DNA of 16,117 nucleotides, taken from Rhodospirillaceae bacterium UBA3470. Lineage in GTDB: Bacteria > Pseudomonadota > Alphaproteobacteria > Rhodospirillales > Casp-alpha2. The notes below the pieces were generated by a model. The model made no database searches. It saw only the letters and a list, made by a program, of their open reading frames with translations, and had not been told where the DNA came from. A program made the translations under genes and the position numbers. The stretch's first letter is position 1; every line of letters starts with the position of its first letter. Location of the stretch: the NCBI GenBank assembly GCA_002378125.1, contig DFRF01000170.1, positions 1 through 16,117 of the forward strand, read 5' to 3'. Below, one piece after another: positions 1-6,701 of this stretch.

Positions 1-1567
1 CATAATCCTCTGACGTATCAAGAGTGAGGCGCCAATCTCGCGCGTGACGCGGGTCGACCGGCGCTTGGGCTATCCGGAACTGATCCGAATTCTCCGTGAC
101 ATAATTGGTGAGGTACTCGGTCCCGTCCCCGTCGGCGCGCATCCTACCAATATCGCGCAGCAAATCCGCATCAAAAACCTCAACTTCGGTCCCACTGGGC
201 AAGGCTTTCAAGTCAGTATATTCGGCGTTGGTTTGAAGGTGATGCTTCACGGCGCGCACCACGTAGTTGCGATCAATCAAAATATCGTCGCCCGTAACAC
301 GCAGCACCACGTCCGCGTCGCCGTCGGTCATGGCGCCGAGGATTCGGGCTAAGACATCATCCACGGGGCCACGGTGACACGGAATAAAGTACTGTTGCGC
401 CAAGTCCGCAAGGACATCATCTTCGGCTAAATCGGTAGTGCAAAAGACGATCCGGTCGATCATTTCGATGCGTTTCAAGCGCTCAAACATGTGCCCAAGG
501 GCCGGCATTCCCGCTACATCCAACAAAGCCTTCCCGGGCAACCGGGAGGATGCCGACCGCGCGACGGGCAACGCCCAAACACGGCACGCCACATCGGTAC
601 GGGTCAGGCGGTGTTCGATCGGCACGTCACGCAACAATGCGCGGCCTGTCAGCAAGTCCAGGGCAACGGCATCACCAGTGACGTCCGGGACGCGCTTCAT
701 ATCCATGTCCTTGGCCTCGAGGACATGTCCGGCAGGTAAATCCGACGCCGCGACGAAATGCTTCTTGATCGAATCGCGATAAGTCCGCTCTGACGGGACA
801 AAATGGCCAGAAACGTCGCCGATGGCGCTTTCCGCCTGACGCATCGTGTCGATGAACGTGCCCAACGTCTGCACGTCGATGGACGAATAATAGTCCACGC
901 CCTGCGCCGATCGATCGCAAATCACATGCTTCTCGATGACACAAATTCCGTAACCCAGCGCCATGGCCGGCAGAATGTGGGCGAACGGATCGTCGCCGGC
1001 AACATGGTCCGCGTACCCGATATCTGCGACGTTACCAAAGGTCTCGCCAAGCCATGCCAGGCGAGCCAGGTTCGACGCCTCAACTTGGGTCGGGTAGCTT
1101 TGGAAGCCATGTAAAAGCACGGGCCGGGAACCACGTTCAGCAAACACGTCGATTGCGCGGTGGAGTTCGCGGGCCGTGGTCCCTCCAGCCGACAGAAAGG
1201 CCCGGCATCCGCCGTCCGCAACCTGGTGCAACAAGGTCATGTTGCCCGTGTCCGAGGAATGCACCTTTACACCCGCAGCGCCATGCGCAAGCGCTGTCTC
1301 CAATGCTCTGGACCCGAAGACATCGCAATAGACGGCCCCCTTCTCCGTCGCAGCCGGGATCAACTCGGCCCATGTTTCGGCGTCGAAGGCCTGATCCCTA
1401 AAATGGGCGAACCGTGGATGACGTTCAACAAGCAATTCATCGGCGAAGTAGATTTGAAACTTAACCGCATCCGCGCCCGCGGCAAACGCACGCTCGGCCA
1501 ACGTTGCCGCCGTGCGCGGGTCACCCTGATGGGCGTTGGCGATCTCTGCGATAATCTCCACAGGCAT
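1..1567 (-). CDS. NeuB-type nonulosonic acid synthase fused to SpsF/NeuA-type cytidylyltransferase (3' end outside window)
   Basis: A single open frame of 522 codons runs from an ATG at 1567 off the left edge with no stop. Residues 1 to about 245 are a NeuB-type TIM barrel: AEIANAH at 7-13, GADAVKFQ near 31-38, LHGFQSYPTQ at 152-161, GYADH at 184-188 and IEKH at 211-214. Known family members condense phosphoenolpyruvate with an N-acyl hexosamine to give sialic-, legionaminic- or pseudaminic-type acids. Residues about 262-326 look like the SAF (antifreeze-like) domain that completes NeuB active sites. From about 329 a nucleotidyltransferase of the SpsF/NeuA type (CTP_transf_3) begins, with RSASSRLPGK ending at 346, RVTGDD at 423-428 and LTLDTSEDY at the edge; it would activate the sugar acid with CMP. 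The start follows the radical SAM gene by 8 nt, with a GGAG ribosome site inside that gene's end, so the two are probably co-transcribed. The exact sugar cannot be told from sequence. I am sure of both enzyme families; the single-chain fusion is seen directly. Confidence 0.88.
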   Translation of the reverse strand, partial: MPVEIIAEIANAHQGDPRTAATLAERAFAAGADAVKFQIYFADELLVERHPRFAHFRDQAFDAETWAELIPAATEKGAVYCDVFGSRALETALAHGAAGVKVHSSDTGNMTLLHQVADGGCRAFLSAGGTTARELHRAIDVFAERGSRPVLLHGFQSYPTQVEASNLARLAWLGETFGNVADIGYADHVAGDDPFAHILPAMALGYGICVIEKHVICDRSAQGVDYYSSIDVQTLGTFIDTMRQAESAIGDVSGHFVPSERTYRDSIKKHFVAASDLPAGHVLEAKDMDMKRVPDVTGDAVALDLLTGRALLRDVPIEHRLTRTDVACRVWALPVARSASSRLPGKALLDVAGMPALGHMFERLKRIEMIDRIVFCTTDLAEDDVLADLAQQYFIPCHRGPVDDVLARILGAMTDGDADVVLRVTGDDILIDRNYVVRAVKHHLQTNAEYTDLKALPSGTEVEVFDADLLRDIGRMRADGDGTEYLTNYVTENSDQFRIAQAPVDPRHARDWRLTLDTSEDY

Positions 1568-1575
1568 CGGTTAAT

Positions 1576-2916
1576 CTAGCTCCCCACCAAATCCCACTGG
1601 TGAATTTCCTTAAACTGGCAACCCCTACAGATCTCCAATTCGCGACCGCCGTCGGTGATGTGGCATGACCGAACCCGGTCGATCTCTGTGCCGTACCATA
1701 ACTCGCGCAGCGCCATGACCTCAGAAGCTGGCTTATTGTAGCGGGCCGGCATGGCGACGCGACCCATGCGTTCGAAGCCCTTCGCTCCTCTCGTTGATTT
1801 ATCAACCACATCGGCATACGCGTGCTCGCCCGTTTCAATGGCGGCGCTATCTACATACCCGATGGGATGTTGCGCACCCCAATCGTAGCAGCACATAGCC
1901 ACGCGGCCGTCATAGGTGACCAACAATCGTTGGAACGGTTGCTCGCAAGGAAGCCGGTCCGTGGCGACGAACATTTCGCCGTTCATGTTGCGCATGTACG
2001 GCGTGTCCGGCGGTAGCGCTAAGTCCTCAAGCGCCGCGGAGAGCGCGACCTGAGATGCCGCATCAAGATCGGACAGCCCGGCCCCGCGTTCTGAATACTG
2101 CTTCACCGTCACGTCGTCGACGCAATCATCGAACAAGTTGAAAAATTCCCATTGCTCCTCAAAACTATCTTCGGTCAGGATCATCTGGATTTTAGTGCGC
2201 GGAAAAACGGCGCCCAGGAATTGGCGCAATTCGGCGAACCCACTGATATTACCGTAGACGTCGTCGAAACGGTTTTCGGCAAACCGCCCGGGCCGCATGT
2301 GCTCGTAAGTCGCCGCCGTACCGCCATCGAAGGAATAGATGATCAGGTCCAAACCCGCCTCGATCAGCCTGCGGCCCATATCCGTATCCAACTGGGTGGC
2401 GTTGGTATTGATCATCGTATCCAGGATGCCGTGATCCTTGGCATAGGCAACGTATTCGGGAAGTCGGGGGTTCAACAGTGGCTCTCCCCGCCAGTTGAAT
2501 TTGATGGAAGGCACGCCCAACTCAACAGCCTGGTCAATGAGCCGAAAACAAAGCGTGTCATCGATAACCTTATCTGGCGTAGCCAGGCTTTGGCGATAAC
2601 AGAACGAACACGCGAGATCGCATACGGCGGCCACTTCGATGTCGATGCATAGTGGCGGCGCGTCGGTGGCCGCAAAAGCCGCGCCGGTCAGGCCGTTCTC
2701 GACAGCCTGACGGGGCTGCGCGTGCCAGGCTTTCCGATACCATTGAAACCGCTCACGGAACTGACGGAGAATCGCGCCGTCCGCGTCACCGCCGGCGGCC
2801 GTCACCGCGGCCCGATAGGCACGATTCCGGTCCATGTGGGCGACCATATCGGTAATGCGGTCGCGCTCCGCATTTCGACGGCCTTCAATGGCAAGTTTTC
2901 GTGGCGCCGTTGTCAT
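1576..2916 (-). CDS. radical SAM protein with SPASM-like C-terminus
   Basis: Numbered from the ATG at 2916 (446 aa), the protein has the radical SAM cluster motif CDLACSFC at 99-106, the glycine-rich GEPLLNP at 144-150, and SFDG at 195-198. These mark an enzyme that binds a [4Fe-4S] cluster and cleaves S-adenosylmethionine to a radical. The C-terminal third carries further cysteines (C324, C342, C343, C430, C433) around the segment RLLVTYDGRVAMCCYDWG, a SPASM-type arrangement that usually holds auxiliary iron-sulfur clusters. The substrate is not evident. Next to a nonulosonic acid synthase and glycosyltransferases, sugar or glycan modification is the likeliest role, but peptide modification cannot be excluded. 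An in-frame GTG at 2955 would add 13 residues. I prefer 2916 because its ATG overlaps the TGA of a small preceding ORF (ATGA) and GGTGA lies 7 nt upstream, while the GTG has no visible ribosome site. Confidence 0.85.
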   Translation of the reverse strand: MTTAPRKLAIEGRRNAERDRITDMVAHMDRNRAYRAAVTAAGGDADGAILRQFRERFQWYRKAWHAQPRQAVENGLTGAAFAATDAPPLCIDIEVAAVCDLACSFCYRQSLATPDKVIDDTLCFRLIDQAVELGVPSIKFNWRGEPLLNPRLPEYVAYAKDHGILDTMINTNATQLDTDMGRRLIEAGLDLIIYSFDGGTAATYEHMRPGRFAENRFDDVYGNISGFAELRQFLGAVFPRTKIQMILTEDSFEEQWEFFNLFDDCVDDVTVKQYSERGAGLSDLDAASQVALSAALEDLALPPDTPYMRNMNGEMFVATDRLPCEQPFQRLLVTYDGRVAMCCYDWGAQHPIGYVDSAAIETGEHAYADVVDKSTRGAKGFERMGRVAMPARYNKPASEVMALRELWYGTEIDRVRSCHITDGGRELEICRGCQFKEIHQWDLVGS

Positions 2917-2978
2917 CCCGAAATCACCATACGTTGTCTTGGACGCGGCAGGCACGGTATTTGCGGAGTAACGTTCAT
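2913..2978 (-). other. 21-codon mini-ORF bridging two genes by ATGA overlaps
   Basis: Its ATG (2978-2976) overlaps the TGA of the upstream TPR gene, and its own TGA (2915-2913) overlaps the ATG proposed for the radical SAM gene. The peptide is proline/arginine-rich (QIPCLPRPRQR in its middle) and resembles nothing I know. It may exist only to pass ribosomes from one gene to the next. It may also be chance: a 21-codon frame is short and no ribosome site precedes it. Confidence 0.3.
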
Positions 2979-4432
2979 CCGTGACGTATAGTCAGTTCCC
3001 GGACGATCTCTGCGATCACCGGTGACCAATCACCGCGCTCTGTCTGTCGGAACAGGCGCATGGCGGGGTACCAAGGCGTATCTTCGCGCTCAAGCATCCA
3101 CCGCCAATCCCCAATTTTAGCCAGCATAGTCCACACAGGCACGTTCAAGGCCCCAGCCAAATGGACAACGGCAGTATCCACGCCGATCACCAGATCAAGG
3201 CCGGCGATGACCCGAGCCGTGTCGCCGAAGTCCGACAACTGTCCGCTCAAATCCATAACGGTATCCGCCATTCCGGCAGCGGCCAGTTCCTCGCTGCGGT
3301 CATCTTCGTGCAGCGCAAAGAACCGGCAACCGACAACCTCGGTCAGCGGTTTTAGTTGAACCAAATCCAACGAACGCTGCGCTTCCACCAAATGGCTCTC
3401 CCGGCCGGCCCACACCAGCCCCACGTTAAAGCCGTCGCCGCAGGACGGTGCGTCCAAGCCATCCACGGGCGGGGTTAAATAGGGAAAGTCACTGGGAATG
3501 TCGATTTCTGCCTTCATGCCGAGCAGCATAGGTAAGCTCATCAGCGGCGTGTGCAGGTCAAATTCGGGCAAGGCGGTCCATTCGGTGACAATTTCCGCTA
3601 TCCCGGAAATATCACGCAGCAACCGAACCAATTCAGGTTGGCAAAGAAAGATGACACGACATCCGCTAGCCGACAGCCGCGGCAGATATCGGACGAACTG
3701 TATAGTGTCCCCAAAACCCTGCTCGGCATAGACCAACAACGTTTTCCCCGAGATGTACTTGCCGTCCCATCGGGGTTGGTCGAACTTCGGAATTTGTGTA
3801 GTGAAACCTGGACAATGCCATCGCCATTCGTATTCGAGCCATCCCTCCCGGAAACGCCCGTGCAAGAGCATCAGATGGGACAGGTTCCAATGAGCCAAGG
3901 GGTAGGCGTGGTTCAGGCTGAGGGTTTTGCGAAATGATTCTTCCGCATCGTCCCAACGTCCCTGTTCATACAAGGCTCGGCCTAGGTTATAATAGAGATC
4001 CGGCTGGTCCGGAAGCAAGTCCAGGCCATCTCGGTAGGCCTTTTCCGATTCCTCGAGGCGCCCCATATCCAAGTAGGTGTTCCCCAGATTGCCCAAGGCC
4101 TGAATGAAGGCGGGGTTAAGTTTCAGGGCTCGCTCGAAGCTCTTGATTGCCGCGTCGAACTTGCCGGCCCGCCGGTACGCATTGCCCAGATTAGAGTGGG
4201 CGTCCACATATTGCCGATCCAGTTTGACGGCCCGTTCCAGTTGCTTGACCGCCTCGTCGATGCGATTTTGAGCCTGCAAGACAAGACCCAGGTTGTTGTA
4301 CAACATCGGCATCTTGGGCGCTTTTTTCATCAGCTTGCGGTAGCGGGTTTCCGCTTCGTCCACCTGCCCCAGCTGATGATAACGCATGGCTTCTTCGAAT
4401 TCCGCCTTCAGTTTTTCAAGATTTTGTGCCAT
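2975..4432 (-). CDS. TPR protein with C-terminal glycosyltransferase (GT-B/heptosyltransferase-like) domain, FlmG-like architecture
   Basis: This 485-residue protein has four clear 34-residue tetratricopeptide repeats at about 43-178 (for example YNNLGLVLQAQNRIDEAVKQ, then HSNLGNAYRRAGKFDAAIKS), with a degenerate one before them. A linker contains EGWLEYEWRW (196-205). The C-terminal domain, about 228-480, has AEQGFGDTIQFVRYLP (236-251), GLVWAGR (338-344), GVDTAVVHLAGALNVPVW (417-434), DWRW (442-445) and WYPAMRLFRQ (454-463). These are the marks of TPR-linked glycosyltransferases related to the heptosyltransferase family. Caulobacter FlmG has this plan and glycosylates flagellin; a similar role here is inferred, not shown. 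It lies 26 nt after the larger paralogue at 4459-6558 and its TGA overlaps a mini-ORF leading to the radical SAM gene. The ATG at 4432 has AGGTAGGA 7 nt upstream. Donor and acceptor are unknown. Confidence 0.85.
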   Translation of the reverse strand: MAQNLEKLKAEFEEAMRYHQLGQVDEAETRYRKLMKKAPKMPMLYNNLGLVLQAQNRIDEAVKQLERAVKLDRQYVDAHSNLGNAYRRAGKFDAAIKSFERALKLNPAFIQALGNLGNTYLDMGRLEESEKAYRDGLDLLPDQPDLYYNLGRALYEQGRWDDAEESFRKTLSLNHAYPLAHWNLSHLMLLHGRFREGWLEYEWRWHCPGFTTQIPKFDQPRWDGKYISGKTLLVYAEQGFGDTIQFVRYLPRLSASGCRVIFLCQPELVRLLRDISGIAEIVTEWTALPEFDLHTPLMSLPMLLGMKAEIDIPSDFPYLTPPVDGLDAPSCGDGFNVGLVWAGRESHLVEAQRSLDLVQLKPLTEVVGCRFFALHEDDRSEELAAAGMADTVMDLSGQLSDFGDTARVIAGLDLVIGVDTAVVHLAGALNVPVWTMLAKIGDWRWMLEREDTPWYPAMRLFRQTERGDWSPVIAEIVRELTIRHG

Positions 4433-4458
4433 TGGGGGTTCCTACCTCATCTTCATAA

Positions 4459-6558
4459 TCATCGTAACCGGCCGAGGACGCCAGGCAAATCAGTGGCAAT
4501 AGCTTCCATGGGGCCCCGCCAGTCCGCGCATCCTGCCGAGGTATAGATTTGAACCCACGGCATCCATGGATCTTGATCTTGTCCGAAGAAGAACGGGTTA
4601 AAGGGTGCGGAGAAACAAATCGTCGGCACGCCCAGCGCACCTGAAAGTATGGGCACCCAGCATCGAGCCGACACCACGGCGTCCAGCTCCGATATCAAGG
4701 CGGCAACACCATCAAAATCGTTTCTTAAATCTAAGCCTTCTACATCATAAATTCCCCAGCATTTTAAGGCGGCTGGATCAACGTCGACCTGCAGATTGAT
4801 GAACGTCGCCTCAACGGCGTCAAAGATCGGCGCCCAATCCTCCAACCCCGAGTGGAAAGGCCGCTTCATCCATGAGGCATTCAAAGATTTCCAGCATACG
4901 CCGATCCTTGGTGCAGGGCCAAGGTTAGACAATCTGCCCCGATACACTTCGGCGATTTGGCGATCAACGTTGAGATAGGCAGTGCCGTCCGAGTAGTCCG
5001 CAATACGCAGTCGGAGGAGACCGGGCAAACTGAATAGGGGAATTTGGACGTCGTAATCTTCTTCTTGGCCGTCGGCGGCCTCTCCGCGAACCTCCAATTG
5101 TGGGAAGGAACGTGAAAACAGGGATGCGAGACGCGGCGCGCATTCGAAAATAATTCGAGAAAACCCGTGTTCCGCTAACATGGGAAGACAGCCAGCAAAC
5201 CGAATTTCATCACCAACCCCTTCTTCACGCCATACCATCAGCGTGCGGTCGCGGCCCAAGTCGCCGGTCCAGCGAGGCGCCTGGAACCGACGGGGTGGTG
5301 TATCCCGACGCCAATAGGCGAACCGGCTTTCGAACAAATGCCATCCTGCTTCCAGATCGCCGCGTTGAAGGGCTAAGGTGGCACGCAGCACGCGCGCCTT
5401 TGGTTCCGCCGGGTGGATGCCAAGCGCTATGGTGACCGCTTTTTCAGCTTTGGCGAAACGACCAGTAATGGACAGGACATCGCCCAACATAACCCATATA
5501 TCCTCACGATACGGGTCCTTGTCGGCGGCGCATTGAAGAACGTGCGCGGCCCTGTCCAGTTGATCTTCTGCACACAGTCCCCCTGCCAGAGTCATCATTT
5601 CGTTGGTCGACAGCATGTCCGGCGGCGGATCGGCAGATCGTTCGTCCACCCACAGCGCCGCCGCATGGATTCGGGCGATGGCCGGATCATCGGGATGTCG
5701 ACCCCGCGCTTGATCCAGTAGGGACAAGGCATCGGCAAACGCGCCTTGGCGGACGTAGGCGAGCCCACCGGCGGTCAGTGCCTCCGGATCGTCATCTCCT
5801 GTCTCGAGAACCGCATTCAGCAAGTTGACCCCCTCGTGGAACCGGTCTGCTGTATCAAGAAGAACCCGCGCCAACAGAACGCGCCGCGGGCGGTAGTCCG
5901 CCAAAGCAGTCTCCAGGGCGCGGCAAATAGCCTCTACCTCTGAGCCCAGCATCCGTCGCTGGAATGGACCCCGTGTCTCGGCAGTGGCCCAAGACCTCGC
6001 TGCAACGTCCACCGCCGCCCTCAACTCGCCTGTTCCAGCCAGGGCGCGTGCCAACGTCGGCAAGATATCCACGCGCTCCGCAGCCACGCCCGCCAATGCT
6101 ATCAAGGCTTTATCGGCTCGGTTCAGGAGGATCGAGGCTTGCGCGATTAGACGCAGGTCATCTTCGGCGCATCCGGCAATGAAGTCTTCGCCGGGCAGAC
6201 CTTCATCGGTAACAACATTGATTACGGCCTGCAAAGCGGTGGCGCGTTCGCCCCCTCCGTGACCAGCGGCCACCATTTGCATGGTGGCGCGGGCATTGCG
6301 CACATTCCCCTGACGCAAACAGGCCACCGCCAGGTCCATCTTCAGATCAGGATCGTTGGGACGTTGATCTAGGGCGCGTTTCAGTGCCGCCGTGGCGCGA
6401 GGCGCCGGCCCCTCGCGGGTTAACAGCGCTAGACCATAGGTATGCAACACATCCGCATCATCCGGCGCGGCAGCGGCCAGGTCGGCGCAGATTGCTTCGG
6501 CGATATCAGGGCGCCCATGTCGCAACCGTTCTTTGGCCAAGGCTATCAACTCGGCCAT
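4459..6558 (-). CDS. large TPR protein with variant C-terminal glycosyltransferase-like domain (subtype B)
   Basis: In this 699-residue protein about the first 425 residues are helical TPR-like repeats, many degenerate, with clear units near the start (RPDIAEAICADLAAAAPDDA) and near 355-425. The linker EAGWHLFESRFAYWRRD leads into a glycosyltransferase-like domain from about 440: WREEGVGDEIRF (443-454), GVCWKSLNASWMKRP (about 553-567), INLQ near 587-590, DLRNDFDGVAALISELDAVV ending near 629, SARCW (630-634), and DPWMPW near the end. It is clearly a sister of the protein at 6702-8861, sharing YWRRD, WREEG, the WKS/SW/K block and RCW. It differs from the proteins at 2975 and 14289, which have a normal small-residue-plus-histidine motif where this one has RCW. 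Activity is therefore less certain; it could be an enzyme of different specificity or a binding protein. The ATG at 6558 has GGAAG 9 nt upstream, and the next gene follows by 26 nt. Confidence 0.82.
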   Translation of the reverse strand: MAELIALAKERLRHGRPDIAEAICADLAAAAPDDADVLHTYGLALLTREGPAPRATAALKRALDQRPNDPDLKMDLAVACLRQGNVRNARATMQMVAAGHGGGERATALQAVINVVTDEGLPGEDFIAGCAEDDLRLIAQASILLNRADKALIALAGVAAERVDILPTLARALAGTGELRAAVDVAARSWATAETRGPFQRRMLGSEVEAICRALETALADYRPRRVLLARVLLDTADRFHEGVNLLNAVLETGDDDPEALTAGGLAYVRQGAFADALSLLDQARGRHPDDPAIARIHAAALWVDERSADPPPDMLSTNEMMTLAGGLCAEDQLDRAAHVLQCAADKDPYREDIWVMLGDVLSITGRFAKAEKAVTIALGIHPAEPKARVLRATLALQRGDLEAGWHLFESRFAYWRRDTPPRRFQAPRWTGDLGRDRTLMVWREEGVGDEIRFAGCLPMLAEHGFSRIIFECAPRLASLFSRSFPQLEVRGEAADGQEEDYDVQIPLFSLPGLLRLRIADYSDGTAYLNVDRQIAEVYRGRLSNLGPAPRIGVCWKSLNASWMKRPFHSGLEDWAPIFDAVEATFINLQVDVDPAALKCWGIYDVEGLDLRNDFDGVAALISELDAVVSARCWVPILSGALGVPTICFSAPFNPFFFGQDQDPWMPWVQIYTSAGCADWRGPMEAIATDLPGVLGRLR

Positions 6559-6701
6559 GCGCGCGATCTTCCGTTCATGAGGGTCCGGGGACCACTGGTT
6601 CGTCTCCGCCAGACCTCTTGTCCTCTAGGTCGGCATGGTGTCGTCAGCAAAAGGTTTTGCATACCGCTCAACCAAAATGATAACGAAGAGCGAGTTTCAT
6701 C

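Noticed and set aside
44..1579. Several plus-strand and minus-strand frames within the first 1.6 kb
   Set aside because: They lie wholly within the continuous NeuB-SpsF-type frame on the minus strand, whose conserved motifs run through the whole stretch; the others have no recognisable content.
6584..6660. Short inverted repeats GGTCCGGGGACC and GCAAAAGGTTTTGC between two TPR genes
   Set aside because: Stems are about five pairs with tiny loops and no T-run in the right place, so neither a terminator nor a regulatory hairpin can be supported.
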